DNA of 64,000 nt, taken from the NCBI GenBank assembly GCA_002794785.1, contig NBBA01000009.1, positions 1,364,001 through 1,428,000 on the forward strand, read 5' to 3'. The DNA comes from Coniferiporia sulphurascens (Eukaryota > Basidiomycota > Agaricomycetes > Hymenochaetales > Hymenochaetaceae). Within the stretch, counting starts at the first letter, position 1, and every line of letters starts with the position of its first letter. Of this stretch, positions 1 to 14,693 are shown one piece after another. The notes under the pieces were generated by a model. That model saw nothing but the letters and a program-made list of their open reading frames with translations, had not been told where the DNA came from and ran no database searches. The position numbers and the translations under genes are program-made.

Positions 1-638
1 CACTAATTTTCTCATTCTGCCATGACCCATCGTCAGTTAGTGAGCCGGCACGGTGGATAGGCGCCTTCGGGGTGAGTCTCCTCTTCCTGTGATCCACAAA
101 CAGTTTCTCCGCGACGTTGCGCCCAGATTCCAACCTGTAATCCACCCAAAGCTCGCACTCCTTTGGCAAGCGATCGACTGGGAAGCCCTCTACTTCGCGG
201 AGAGCTGCTTCGAATTCTTGTAGGCCAAGTGGGTATTCAATTTTGTAATCCGTGACGAGACGATAGTCTGGATGGAAGTAGTAGACCCAGCCTTTGGGGT
301 GGATGTAGGAATTCCAACCAGTCGGAAGACATAACTGTCATGTAATGAGAAGAACTCTTAAATGCATTCTGCGGCGGGAAGAGCAACGTACTGTCGACGA
401 AGATCGAGATTTACTGTTCAGGAGTGTCAGCTTGTCCCCAGTCCGAGCTCGCTTCATAGAAGGCTCACGTTTCCATGTCATAGGGCTCATCCGTTACATC
501 CGAAGTTCTTAACGCAGCGAGATATGGCGTCTGCAGCTTTGGTAAATCATGAACGCTGCTTATGGGCCTTTCTGGAGAGTACGTCGCCCTATGAGGCAGC
601 ATATCTCCGGTTTGCTTGAAGAGGCGGTGGGTCTTCAT
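1..638 (-). CDS. WW-like domain protein, 3' end beyond the window
   Basis: Partial gene running off the left edge. A consistent three-exon model starts at the ATG at 638. It uses a short middle exon (donor gtgagcc, then gtacgttg) and enters the last visible exon near 332 in phase. That exon encodes LPTGWNSYIHPKGWVYYFHP, which resembles the first half of a WW domain (LPxGW...YYxxH), but the second tryptophan is not where a classical WW domain has it. It continues with a charged stretch and is still open at base 1. Proteins with this WW-like start are common in Agaricomycetes and their role is unknown to me. A further upstream exon starting near 770 is possible. I am fairly sure of the strand and the last exon, less so of the start. 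Confidence 0.6.
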
Positions 639-958
639 TTTTCGTACAATATAATGTCAGTGTGAGCAACTTGGTGGGGTCGAACGATCGAGGGCGACGA
701 CGAAGTCACATAGTTTATGTATGCCGTAGACGACGGAGAGGACGCTCGCGGTGCTGGAGTCCATCATGGCTTGGAGAGACGCGAGTCCGATGCGAGCTCC
801 ACGGCGTCTGCGCATGTGTTATAAAATTCCAATACTGGCAGTACGACTAGCCTCAACTTTATAATCCCATCAATACCTGGTTTCCTTAAACGGCGCATAT
901 ACATACAGACCGCAGCAAGCGGTGATCATTACTCCGAGTTGTACAAAGCATTCCCTTT
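639..958. other. intergenic between WW-like gene and RAD7
   Basis: Probable 5' region of the WW-like gene and 3' region of RAD7. A minus-strand reading from about 771 could be an additional first exon of the WW-like gene. Nothing else is supported. Confidence 0.4.
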
Positions 959-3131
959 CTACACTGAATACGTTTCTATACCACGGATAATTACGCCACG
1001 CTAGAAGCACACATACCGCTTATAAGAAAACGACGCTTCGATGGAGCAGAGTCAGCACTCACCTTCTTTGGACAACTCTCTGCCAGCTTGTTACAGGCGA
1101 ACACCGAGATGTCCTTGATCTCCTCGCAGTCGTCGATAATTGCTTTAATCACAAAGGCGTCAACTTGGCGGCAGAAACCCACGTCGAGTTTCCTCAGTGC
1201 TTTCGCGTTCTCGCCGATTTTCAGAAGCGCTTCATTTGATACGGTCTTCCAGCTGTTGATATCAAGCTCCGTAAGGGTGGCCCCTGAGTGTTCCAGGAGT
1301 CCATTGAGCGCCTCATCGGACAAAGAGTGATTCCGACGCAGGGAAATGTGATGCATAGGAATGTTAGTGGTGTTGGCAAAGAAAGCGCCCATCGCTCCAT
1401 CTGTGATCTCCGGGACTTCATTCAGCACTAACGACGTAAGCACGCGCAAATTCGGTGTGAAACCTTCCGACAGGACTTCATCCGTCAGGAGATCGTTCTT
1501 CGAAAGGTTGAGGTGCGTGAGCTTAGGTCCGACGGCCTTTAGCAAGGCCACCACCGCTTCTGTGCTCAGGCTCTTCGTAGGTTCACTCAGGTCCAGGCTT
1601 GTCAGATTCTCGAGCCTTTCGATGTGTCCCAGAAAATCGTCGCTCATCAAGCCAATTTGACTTAATCTTAGTTCTGTCAAACCAGGGCAATGTTGAGCGA
1701 GGCACGACATACAGTCTATGTCGAAGCGCGGGGATTGAGTGATGAGAAATCCAGTTAGTTGCGGGCAATCGACGAACAGAGACCGCCACCCTTCTGGTCT
1801 GACGAGGAAGGGGCCAAGCAGCTCAATCCTCCTGATCTTAGAGAAATGCTTTCCCCAGTACTTAACGGCTTCGTTGTCGATTCGTCCACAAAAGTCGATC
1901 CGAAGACTTTCCAAGAACGGGTTAAGAGAGGCAAGAGTGCTAAACGCGTTCGGGCCGAGCTCTGCGCAGTGATATGAAGACAGTCACAGGGGAAATAGTG
2001 ATGAGACCCACTTGTGGCATCGTAAAACGAGAGCTCAGTATTTTTCACGTCGTACAAGAGCGGGGCGTTTTCAATCGTCCTGAAGAATATTAGACTCGTT
2101 TAGTAATTAACTCAAATGAGCCCAGGGCACACTTACAATCTCCTGTTCTTAGAGAGGACTCTCCCGATCTCAGTCTTATTTACAGAACCGACATCACCAA
2201 GGGCTTCGACGTCTTCAATGTACTGGCTGACAATCTGAGCAGAAACATGTAAGTTATGATCGCGAATACAAGACCTGCATTTGCAACTGACATTAATGCA
2301 TAACGATGCCAAACTTGGAAAATCTTTGTCTTCAAAGCTGGCGACCTTACGTCTTTGTTCCGGAGCTTTACGCTTGCGAGGCGCAGCCGGCTTCTTGAAA
2401 GGGTCTGCACCTGATGCCTTCGCGCATTCGTGACAAAGCCAGCCGGGTCCTGGACTAGCAGCCATGGTATAACGCGTCTATAGAGTTCATGACTCGCAAC
2501 CAGTCAAATGCGAAGTCGCCAACTAAACTTACCACAGTGAACTGCTTTCCGCATTTCGCGCAGTTCTCGAAGTTTCCTATTGGCGGCTTCACTCCGGATG
2601 CCATAGCCCTAGCCCTGTTGTTTGCTGCGCCGCGGGACAAAGCAGTGTACTCATCTTCCTCAGAGTCACTCTCGCTGTCGTCGTTGCCTTTCTTCTTCTT
2701 CGCCTTTTCTTTTGCTTTCAACTTTGCTTCCTCCTTTCTGCTGAGTTTTTGCTTCTTAGCAGGCTTGTAATCCCCCTCTTCATCATCCAAATTGTCCGAG
2801 TCATATTCGGGTGCGGTCTATGACCGTTTCATCAGGGGCGTTGGAGTCAAGGACAGTTGACTGCAGTGCTTACTTGGGCTTCACCCCTCTGTGGACTGGC
2901 TTGCGCCTCCTCAGCCTGCTCCTCGACCTCATCATTGGTAACATTACTAGGTCCTGCCTCAGCCTGCCTATCCGCTTGTCGCGCGCGTCTTGCGAACAGG
3001 GTCGATGTGATACCAGATTCCTGAGCGCGCAGCTGAGCACCACTGAAACACTTTCAAATATGCGCAAGAAACCTTACACGTAGAAATTCTGTGAGCGCCG
3101 AAGTTGGGCCGCGGACGTTGTTTCTGCTCAT
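959..3131 (-). CDS. RAD7: Rad7, nucleotide excision repair LRR protein
   Basis: Rad7 works with the Swi2/Snf2 ATPase Rad16 in global-genome nucleotide excision repair; in yeast it is also part of a cullin E3 ligase. The start (ATG 3131) gives MSRNNVRGPTSALTEFLR, the usual opening of the family, followed by a phase-0 intron. Then come an acidic/lysine-rich linker and a zinc-binding CxxC pair (CAKCGKQFTV ... WLCHECA) split by an intron near 2530-2475. The C-terminal half (about 1000-1960) is a run of leucine-rich repeats, for example LTSLDLSE, LTHLNLSK and LTELDINS. All junctions I checked keep phase. The last intron (donor gtgagtgctg, near 1065) leads to a short final exon ending in the stop at 959-961. 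The gene appears intact and is divergent from the C2-domain gene. Confidence 0.9.
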
Positions 3132-3957
3132 GTTTGAGCTCCTGAACGAATTGCAGACTCGGAGCGGCTAATTAACTAGTCGTCGAGGGTACCCCTTGCA
3201 ATTTAGTGTGTGACAACGCGTCTGTCACACATCACTATGCGGCTTCAAGGCTGACTCATTCATTTCAGGTCCCCGGAAGACGCAACTCCGGAAACGTGAG
3301 GTACACAAGTCCTCCTACTTACAAAGATAACTACAAATGTAGCCGCCCCTTCCATCAAGGACCCTGTTTTACACATCCGTACAAGACCGGACGGCGAGTC
3401 AAGGGCATAGGATTCTTCACGGCGGTATAGCTATGTCGACGGTATTAATGCGCCACTGAACATATCTATTTCTACTTCCTCCTATGCCATAAAACAGTGG
3501 TTTTTCGCGGAATTCTGAAAAGTGTGCGAGTGCTCTCGCTACCGATTCTGAGTGTGAGACCGGTAATTTGCGATTTGCGCCAAGACACAAAGATGAGTGG
3601 CTGTACGACCACGTGACATAATATAAGGCCGCTTTATGTAAATATAGCACTGCATTGAAGCCCAACATTATCGCGTACAACCTGCGCCTGGCGCAGATAG
3701 TATTTAGCTGATGGAGGCATCATCCTGAAGCTCGAGCTGCAACAAAGCGGCCTCGCGTTTTAATCACGATTTCCTTCAGAGCATGCCCTTGCATCGTCCG
3801 CGCACCTTCCCCTTCCCCGTCTCCGGTTCCGAACTGTTCAGACCATCCACGAGGTAACTCCAAGTCAACCTTATTCTCCCCGCTGAATTTCTGACTCGCC
3901 TCAACCTGATTGACGCCGACTTCAAGTAGTCACCGCGCCTGGACGAGCGGTCAACAC
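3132..3957. promoter_or_regulatory. divergent promoter region, RAD7 / C2 gene
   Basis: 826 bp between two divergent start codons, so it should hold both promoters. It contains only short overlapping open frames without family signal. I see no convincing TATA box or repeat. Confidence 0.4.
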
Positions 3958-5362
3958 ATGGCTGCAATAACGACTGATTCTAAGCTCGTTGATGTTACGA
4001 TCCATTTCTCTCGTGCGCAAGGTCTGCCGAAGATGGATATCGTTGGGTCAGCGGATCCGTACTTCGTCGCTGACCTCGACGGCAAGATAACCTATGTGTG
4101 AGTCTGTCTGTCTCAAGGTAAATGAAAACCGTGCACTGATTATCGCCTAGATCGACAGTACTTCAGAATACCCTGGAGCCTCGATGGGACGAGACGTGGA
4201 ACGTCAAGAATGTCCCAGAGGATACCGTTCTCAGAGTAAGGGTCATGGATAAAGACAAAGGCCGTCCTATAGACGACTATATTGGAAAATTCTCAACATC
4301 GATTTCGTCCGGTGAGATAGAGTCGGCTATCATTGGACCTGTTGGAATATTGAAACGGGAGAGAGGTCGATTTTGGCTGAATGCAAGTCCAGAATTTACT
4401 TAATTTCCGTCAAATAGTTTGCACAATCGGTAATTCTCATGCTCTTCCCCCAGATATCTATTAATCCATCGACATTGGAACCAGCGGAGGGATCCTACAT
4501 CTTCGACGGGCCTATCCGCTTCACGCGCCATCCTTCCCCTACTGTCGGGTTTCTCACTAACTTGAACAGGGAGCGCCTGTACTCAACCTGGAAACTCCAC
4601 ATTAAAGGCGTGCACACCTTCTTCCGAGATAGATATCAGGGGTGGAACACCACGTACCGGGCGGCACAGGCGATCTTTGGCCCAGGTCCGGGCCCGAAGC
4701 TGATCCGCTCCTCCATATGCTCGGCGCACCGCATGCTCTACGCACGCTCGACACAAAACGCCTTCGGGGTTATCGAGACGCCCGAGGACGTGTTCAGCCT
4801 AGTGCGCGGCGGACAGGGCGCAGCAGCGCACCGCGTAAAGCCCGCAGTGTACACGTACATAATCGGTGAAGACGACACGTTCCGTTTCTCCGAGACGGGA
4901 GCCACGTTTTTCGTCGACTTCGCGTCGAAACACGCGCTACACGCGAACTGCGCCGAGCACGTGCGCTACAGTGGCGAGTTCCATCTGCGGCCCGCCGGCG
5001 GCTGGGACCACTTCAGCGACGAGACGCGCGACGACCAGGTCGCGTGGGAGCTCGTGATTGATAACAACTCTGGCACGTACTCACCAGACGCGATGCTCTT
5101 ACCGAATTTAAGAGGTCTTTTGGAGTACAACTTCCCCGGGTTCGGAATTTACGCTCTCGATCACAATGATCCTGCACTCGACCATAGCCGTAAGGCATGC
5201 AGAGATTACGCCCTGAAGTATCGTGGCATTAAATCCGACGAGTTACAGCCCCATGTTAGCGAAGGGGAGGAGACTTTACAGCATCTCGCTCTTACCTCGG
5301 ACGGGCGGGAATCTTTTCCAGAGACCGGAGCAGACCTTTCGTTTGATGCCTATCTCGACTAA
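3958..5362 (+). CDS. C2-domain protein with conserved fungal C-terminal region
   Basis: Three exons and 426 codons by my splice model. Residues about 10-130 form a C2 domain: VDVTIHFSRAQGLPKMD, then SADPYFVADLDGK, LQNTLEPRWDETWNV and RVMDKDKGRPIDDYIG. Aspartates sit at the usual Ca2+-binding loop positions, so Ca2+-dependent lipid binding is likely. The remaining 300 residues have no domain I can name; they include an HIKGVHTFFRDRYQGWN segment. Intron 1 is 4098-4150 (GT-AG). Intron 2 is 4383-4453 and starts with GC (gcaagt). The total exon length is divisible by three, and no GT donor near there keeps the frame. It is convergent with the acidic orphan downstream. Confidence 0.75.
4383..4453 (+). 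other. GC-AG intron in C2-domain gene
   Basis: 71-nt intron with donor gcaagt and acceptor cccccag. Splicing joins GRFWLN to ISINPSTLEP in phase. Reading through meets a stop after 4400. Confidence 0.7.
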
Positions 5363-5736
5363 TCGATCCTCTGTCCAACGATTATTGATCTCAAATGTAT
5401 ACAAAGGCCTTACTACTAATTCCTGTTATTCTGCGACTTGGGATACCATTGTATTGATACAGCTATGTGAAATACATACACTACTTTCTCTATAAACGTA
5501 CAAGTTGCTTTGCAGTGCATTGCGATTGATAATTGCGAAGAACGCAGGATGCGCGATCCTGAGGTTCCTTTCACGATATAATAGTCCTCCATGACCCAAC
5601 CCACCGAACAGACGGATACTTTGCTCCAGCGATGCGTGATGATGATAACGACGATAGTCAGAAGATAAGAAAGATGAGAGGGGCGAATGATGGGAAGCAC
5701 ATGCATTAAGGAAGAAAAGGGAAGTAAAAACCGATT
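5363..5736. other. convergent 3' region
   Basis: Shared 3' flank of the C2-domain gene and the acidic orphan. I see no gene; it should hold both polyadenylation sites. Confidence 0.4.
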
Positions 5737-7812
5737 TTAGCTCAACTGCACCTCTTTAATATCATGTATCTCGTCAACGCTATCGACCTCCACCTGAATG
5801 GACCGAGACAGTGACGAGCGCACGTATGAGTGTACTGGTGGAGGTGGCTTCCCAGACAGCGGTCGCAGCGAGTCGCGTCTGCGAAAAATCATCTTCGCCA
5901 CTAAGTGCCTGACTTCATCGCGTCCCCCCTTCAACGGCTGCTCAAAGATATCTGCAGTGTCAAAAAGCATCGAGGCGACATGGGCAAGATGCCGGTCCGG
6001 GCCTGAGGCAGCGAGCATGATTGCTTCATCATCCGCATCCCTGTTCAGGCAGAGTTTCGCAGTCACTGCGTGTAGTTGCCCAATCTTAAGCTGAAGGAGC
6101 GCCTCAAGCTCCCGCCCGCGCTCCTTCGCACGTTTTCGTCGCCGGCGTTCCGCCGTACGCATGGCTATTGCATTCTGCACCTCACGGCGACGGGCTTGGA
6201 AGAAATCAAGTGGAGCGAAACCTTGCAGCAGCATGTTATGGGACAAGACGCTAGGACCCGGTTGGACGGGAGACAGATGTTGCCGCACTTCAAGATGGGA
6301 TACATCGAACCTCATAGCGAATTCGATATGTTGGTCAGTCTTCCGGATTCCTTCCATTATAGGGATCGGGATTGCGGACTGGGACGTGCAATAGGGCACT
6401 GTTATAGAAACCGGCTGAGGGAGCGGCGGGGGCCTCATCGCGTTCAGTCGAGCAATATACTCAGTAAGCATCGCCTCCCTGCTCCTTGCGTGCGCCTCCG
6501 TCAAGAGCATCTCCTGCTGCATCGAACGGAGGCGACTTTCTTCGAGTATATGTAGTGGTACAATGAAGTCGCTGTCGGCTATCTCCACGACTCGACCCGC
6601 TGGGGAGTCCGGGAGGGGAATATCCTGTGGTTCGGGCGCGGCGAAAAGGAGACTGCGAACAGGGGGAGAATGTTTTCCCGAAGGAGCGACAATAAGCGGA
6701 ACATAAAATGGGGATTGGAATATCTCGGAGGGCATGTCAAACAGCTGGTGTGGGGGTGGACTGTCTAAAGTCCGATCGAGGAGAGGTAACTGCTCAAATA
6801 AGCATTCAGCATGTGTGCCTCCGGCGTCACTATCGGAAATAGGTACCGGTACGTCTACCGAGTCCAAGCCAGTATCATGGGGTGCTTCATCTTCCGGGAG
6901 GTCGATGACAAGTCGTCGAGAAGGCGACTCTGGGGCAATCTGAGCAAACTCGTCGGGAACAAAACTTCCCACTTGTTGCAGAATATGGTGGCTGAAGTGA
7001 GACGAGTCGGAGATTAGCGATGCCCGAGTTGAATCAGGCGGTGTGCTATCCCAGCTATTTTCAAAGACGTTGAAATGTGACGGATCAAAAAGAGGTTTAT
7101 CCTCTTCGTAAGATTCATCTTCCGAGTCGGACGATGAATACCGGTTGGATGGCAAAAGTATGTGGTCTGGCCGCGGATGTAGCGAGTCTTCGTCATCGCT
7201 AGAGTGACACTCGCCGAATAAGTTGAGCTCAAGCCCATCGGATGACGACTCTAAAGCGGATGGCGCGTTCAGGAAGAGAGGGTCATCCCAAGCGTCATCA
7301 TCTTCCTCTAGATCCAGAGCCTCCAGTGAAAACTGATCCGACTCCTCCGACAGGTCAGGTCGACCCCAGCTGTGTTCCGAGGTGTCATAGGAAGGCTCGG
7401 AAGACGGATCGCAGTTCCATGATTCTTCCTCCTCTTCATCCACGCTCAGCAACGTACGTAGGCGTCTCTGCGGCGAATACGGTGGCGAGAGCAGTGTCTC
7501 AGCCCCATTCCCACTACACGGGGGTGTCTTCCGAGGCGTGTCCTCAAAGTCCGCCATAGGACCACCCACCGGACCAAAGCTACGGAGTTCGCCCCCGTCC
7601 AATGATGGTAGAGGGATGGCACGCTTTAAATGAGGATTGGTGTAGGGTGGAGAAGGAGGAAGACAGAGTGGTCTGGAAGGATGGGTGTGACCAGCACCTG
7701 CGTGCGTCGCTGTGGCCTTGTCAGATTCGAAACCAACCACTTGTAACTCCCTGGCCCGCGTTACTGGCGCACGTAAGAATTCGACAGAAGAATGGCGGGA
7801 GTTTGCCGACAT
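5737..7812 (-). CDS. large acidic protein of unknown function
   Basis: Single exon of 691 codons from the ATG at 7812 (MSANSRHSSVEF). The frame stays open upstream to an ATG at 7896, but the 7812 start looks more like a native N-terminus. The N-terminal half is rich in Ser, Asp, Glu and Pro with acidic runs (EEEEESW, LDLEEDDDAWDD), so it is probably disordered. A coiled-coil-prone stretch follows (about residue 430-480, RLRSMQQEMLLTEAHARSREAM). A strongly basic helix near the C-terminus (RTAERRRRKRAKERGREL) leads into a heptad-like segment. I recognise no family. A nuclear regulatory or scaffold role is only a guess from the composition. Confidence 0.65.
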   Translation of the reverse strand: MSANSRHSSVEFLRAPVTRARELQVVGFESDKATATHAGAGHTHPSRPLCLPPSPPYTNPHLKRAIPLPSLDGGELRSFGPVGGPMADFEDTPRKTPPCSGNGAETLLSPPYSPQRRLRTLLSVDEEEEESWNCDPSSEPSYDTSEHSWGRPDLSEESDQFSLEALDLEEDDDAWDDPLFLNAPSALESSSDGLELNLFGECHSSDDEDSLHPRPDHILLPSNRYSSSDSEDESYEEDKPLFDPSHFNVFENSWDSTPPDSTRASLISDSSHFSHHILQQVGSFVPDEFAQIAPESPSRRLVIDLPEDEAPHDTGLDSVDVPVPISDSDAGGTHAECLFEQLPLLDRTLDSPPPHQLFDMPSEIFQSPFYVPLIVAPSGKHSPPVRSLLFAAPEPQDIPLPDSPAGRVVEIADSDFIVPLHILEESRLRSMQQEMLLTEAHARSREAMLTEYIARLNAMRPPPLPQPVSITVPYCTSQSAIPIPIMEGIRKTDQHIEFAMRFDVSHLEVRQHLSPVQPGPSVLSHNMLLQGFAPLDFFQARRREVQNAIAMRTAERRRRKRAKERGRELEALLQLKIGQLHAVTAKLCLNRDADDEAIMLAASGPDRHLAHVASMLFDTADIFEQPLKGGRDEVRHLVAKMIFRRRDSLRPLSGKPPPPVHSYVRSSLSRSIQVEVDSVDEIHDIKEVQLS

Positions 7813-8578
7813 CTCCCTAGACACCTCGAGGCCCACCGCCACGTCCGAGATAAAGAGATGCAGAAGGAGGCGGAGGCCCGGTCGGCAGGCAAGCAACCGA
7901 GAATAATCGTGATCGCGTGCCCTATCAGTTGCGCGGTAAAATTGGAGAATAAGCCAGCAGCGGGCAAGATGGTCTGCAATGGACTAGACGATGATATTTA
8001 TACAACCTAAGAGCCGTCAAAGAGCGTTGTAGGCGGTGCAGCTGCAACCGACAAACTTCGGGAACACGACCTGTAAAACGCGTGAGCAACGAGGCAAAGT
8101 GCCCTGCACAACATCTCGTAACCGTGCCACGTACAGGAAGATGGCGGAGGGTATATATGGGTCAAGTGTGCGCTAGGGACGAGGACAACATGCTCACGGC
8201 ACGAGCAGGTCGTCGTTCGGTAATAAAGCCTTGGACGAGTTCTGCGGCCGAGGATGCGGCAAGCCACGACGTACCCGTGCGTGGCACGCGTTTCCGCTTC
8301 CGATTCTGATAAAGTAAGCGGCGTACGTTTATAGGCCGACCACGCCCCTTTTCTGATCTCTCCTCTCTAAGTCCTTCATCACTTAAAAATGGTGCATAAT
8401 ACACGCAGTGCGCAGCACATTTCACATTTCATAGAACATCTCTAGAAGTCTCGTAACTATTACCTCCACGGGTAGCGCCCTATCGGCCTAATTGATCTTT
8501 CACAGTTGCGTTCTTTATTATTCCTGACCGCCCATGCTGCCACCCCTGCCGCACTTGACGCACAACCGTAAAGTCGAG
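7813..8578. other. intergenic, upstream of acidic orphan
   Basis: About 770 bp between two minus-strand genes. It should hold the orphan's promoter and the 3' flank of the first Rap1-like gene. Only short frames without family signal. Confidence 0.35.
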
Positions 8579-10444
8579 TCAGGACCTTGATTCGACGGCC
8601 ATCGTAGGGGTTGTCGTGATGAGTAAAACGACGGGCGCAGACGCAGCCCGGCAATCATTGATATACCAGGCGAAAAGGCTGTCAACGGCCTGCCGACACC
8701 GCGAAAAGAAATCGTGCGTCTTGTTCAAATCGCCAGAGAAACTAGTCAACTTCTGTTGCACTTCTTCAAGCGTGAAAAGTGTATTCTGAGCTAGATCTTG
8801 AACGGCGGAAAGTTTGCGATCCCCGTGCTGTTTCTCAAAAGTGGTGATGGGTCTTGTCGGTTCTTTGTTTGACGCGGTGTATTCCAGGACTACAGGGCCG
8901 AGCTGATCAGATGGGAATTCCAGTAGTTCGACGACACGCTTCTCGTCTTCTGTTTCTTCGTCTTCGTTATTCATAGTAGAAGCATCCAGAGCAGCAGCAG
9001 AGCAAAAGTCGTCAAGATCCATTCCATAAGACGTAAGCGAGTGTTGATAGAGATCGCAAGTATTCGAGCCTAGAATCCTCCTGCTATCATCCGCTTTCGT
9101 GCTATCCTTCCCGTCGATAGTACGTGCGTTTGTGGACATATCCGGGCTTCAGAATTGGAAAGGTCAGTCATTATACGGATGATATGAAAGATCCTACCCA
9201 TCATCTCCGAAAGTTTCATTAGCCCAAACGTCGGTACACATATTCCTGTGTTTGGTCGTTGCTCTGCAGACTTCGACTTCTTCAGTATCTGCAAGTAATC
9301 GGAGAGTTGAATGAACTATTCAATGCGGCAAATAGAAATAAACTCCGGTACCCTGTTCCATCAGATGAGCCTTTTTTTCCGCAGGTCCGCTGGACGTCCT
9401 CATCTTTGTTCCCATGAATGACGGAGACTCCCGGAGTATTAAGTTGGAGTTTGGCTTTGTTATACTCGCGCTTCCATTCAGGTTTGTTATATCGTCCCCA
9501 AACCTGCGCTTCCGTTCAATGGCTACTGCCTCTGCGAGTCCGCTAATACCCTTGTCGGCGGCAGTGTCAGTCCTCAAAGAAACAGGATGCATGATATCCA
9601 TCCGCAGCCTTTGTCCCTTGCCCGCGGGAGGAAGCTCACACGATGACAGCTCCTCACGCTCATCCACGATTGCTTTGATGAGCTTGTCATAGTACCTCTT
9701 GTTCTTGCAGTATTGATTTCTGTACGTTTGCCAATTATGATCCCCAACCCAAGGAAAACGAACCCTCTGCAGAAAGTAATCAGCAGACACGCATGGCTTG
9801 CCAGCTCACATGAGTATACAAACATTCTTCACAAGTCTTTGGTAAATTTTGTTTGAGGACCTATTTCCGGAAGACGGATGAGGTATGATCTTTGCAAGGT
9901 ACAGCGCCAGTTTCTCTTTTGCAATTTCAGAAAGTTCGGGACGACTATATGCGCTCATACAGTCAGAGAATGTCACTGAGATAGGGTATAGGAAGTAAAA
10001 CAAACGCTGTCGATTGCGTGTTTTGTACGGCACCTGAAATGAGAGCGTGCTCGGCAGGTGGAAGCAACTGTTTCTCGTCGATGCACCGCTGTATAAATAC
10101 ATACGACACAAAGTATCGTGCAGGGCGCTCCATCCAGGACCAGTCCCGCACAAGTTTGCGACCTGTGCGTGAGTTAGGATCAACAACGACTATACCGTCG
10201 ATGGGTATTTCGGTCATGACAACTCCGCCGTTCGTCTGTAAAGAAGATGTGTCGCGTTGAAATAAGTATCAAGAACATTGAGATGGCAGAAGAAACAACG
10301 CACAATTATGTCCTCCGTTAATCTTGTCCGTAACGAGATACTGAATCCAGGCTGGATTCTGAACTTGATTGGGTGTCCATCGTCGTATGTGAAGAAGTCC
10401 AGACGATTATGCCCTTGGAGCAGACGCGAGATATATTGAACCAT
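8579..10444 (-). CDS. Rap1-like telomere protein (BRCT + Myb), copy A
   Basis: Six-exon model, all junctions in phase. Exon 1 (10444-10304) and exon 2 encode an N-terminal BRCT-like domain: FFTYDDGHPIKFRIQ, then TNGGVVM, GIVVVDPNSRTGRKLV and FVSYVFIQRCIDEKQLLP. Exons 3 and 4 give a Rap1-type Myb domain: YSRPELSEIAKEKLALYLA, NKIYQRLVKN, then PWVGDHNWQTYRNQYCKN. An acidic linker follows, and the C-terminal 60 residues (NTLFTLEEVQQKLTSFSGDL) look like the Rap1 C-terminal helical domain. Rap1/TERF2IP proteins sit at telomeres and affect length, end protection and silencing. The exact function here is inferred. Its start is 365 bp from the divergent PRP4 start. Nothing looks broken. Confidence 0.75.
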
Positions 10445-10809
10445 ATTATAGAGGAAGAATGTCGACTATAAATCTAGATAAATAGAGGAGTACGTCGGAT
10501 TTCAGATAGGTCGTCTTATGAGAATTACAGCATGCATTGATTGTACGGGAACATGAGAGACGGCGACAGGCAGTTTCTCAATACCATTTGGCTCTTGTTG
10601 ATTACCTACGTATGATGACAAACAAAATATTTAGGGCCGACACGACCCCTACGAGTCACGGATCTACTCGGAGAACGTCTCAGCTTTGTGCGAGTCCAGA
10701 CATACTTTAGTACTGCGCTCAAGGTCTTTTTATTGCCTCTTTTAACTCCTTTTTTCTCCATCGTGCGGCCCTTCTTAAAACCAAAACTGTATCCGCTCCC
10801 GTTACTGAC
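10445..10809. promoter_or_regulatory. divergent promoter, Rap1-like A / PRP4
   Basis: 365 bp between two divergent start codons. Pyrimidine-rich just before the PRP4 start (10721-10800). Confidence 0.4.
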
Positions 10810-13482
<2,673 letters not shown>

Positions 13483-14458
13483 TTGTCGATCTATTCTCCT
13501 CTGTTTTGCCATCACGTATATTCGACCTGTACCAGATGCTATTAGACGCTCCTCGATGGCGTTATGAAGACCCTGTGTAATGAAACTATTCGATATATGT
13601 TTATAATTTTATTCATGCTCATCTTTGTCCTGAGACCTCCGAACTGCCAGCTTTTCGAATTCGAGACGGCCGTCGATTAAAAATGTGAGCGTGATGCTCA
13701 TCCTCTTCGCCAGTTGATGCACGCATCTGTTACGTCTTGTGCAGGTTCCGCCTTGTTTTGAATGCACTTCTAAAGGACACAGCCGTGTTGAACCGAGATC
13801 ACCTCATACAACCTGTGTGATCATTAATCCCTAAAGCTGAGGTCGATCAATCTTCCAATGCGGTGTCGTTATTGAGTGGCTTGTACAGTAAGTGGAATTT
13901 CTCCCCGAATGTCGATCAGGAACGCAGCCCCACATTGTGTACGGCACCGCCTCTCAAACGGTCTCGGTGAGCAATACCGATCAATGTTACATACAAACGA
14001 TGAAAGCTGATAACAGTGGCGACCTATCTCAAGATTATAAATACATCCTTTTAAATCCACATTCATACAATCAAGTCAATCCTAATTCTTCAAGTTCAAC
14101 GTACGGATCCGCGCGCCATCTGTTGCTTTTATCGTGCCATCGTTCATGTCCGTCATTCAACTCGTTACGGTACTCGCCTCCTCTTGAGTAGGTCGGCGTT
14201 TAGTTACGCAGGCTGCCCGCCTTTGTCGTTGAAGTTTACGTCCGACAAGGCACGGCGCCTGAGGGCGCTAAAACGATTCATTTGCAGTGTGTCGATGAAC
14301 TTGGACAAGTCAGCTTCCTAATCATCCGCCTCCAGCTTGAACGCAACTTGTTCTGTTCCATGAAAGCCGTTCTCCATTGTTGACCTGTCCGACGGCTGGC
14401 CGTGTATCCGGGTAAGTGATCGGCCGCGCTCCGGCACCCCGGTTTCGGATAGGCTTCT
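13483..14458. other. gene-poor 3' flank of PRP4
   Basis: Nearly 1 kb with only short, unsupported frames. I see no repeat, RNA gene or domain signal. Confidence 0.4.
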
Positions 14459-14693
14459 TTAAAAGCCACGAGGTCTGTCATCAGCGATCCAAAACGGCGA
14501 TACTTTCTTTGGTGGGTAATACATACCGTACGGCTGCATCTGAGGTGCTTGCCTTGGACTTGTTCGATGACCGCTTCGATCTTGTGCTCTGCGCGTTTGT
14601 TTTATACAACGGTTGGTGCGGGTCGGCGTCCAGCCGGAGGCGACGCGGCGGTGCGAGGATGTCGCGCAGGCTCAGGCCGAATATCTTCTTCAT
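14459..14693 (-). CDS. small basic protein, probable two-exon gene
   Basis: Unrecognised. ATG at 14693 opens a frame beginning MKKIFGLSLRDILAPPRRLR, rich in Arg, Lys and Ser. A canonical donor gtatgt (14526) and acceptor gacag leave a 52-nt intron (14475-14526). A 16-nt last exon then ends PRGF-stop, giving about 61 residues. Two things suggest a real gene: a TATATAAAA box about 110-120 bp upstream on the same strand (near 14807-14815), and a strongly CT-rich stretch between box and ATG, a common fungal promoter layout. There is no homology to rely on, so it could still be chance. Confidence 0.35.

Noticed and set aside
9180..9370. Apparent frame break between exons of Rap1-like A
   Set aside because: Re-placing the donors at G|gtaccg and GG|gtagga makes all exons join in phase.
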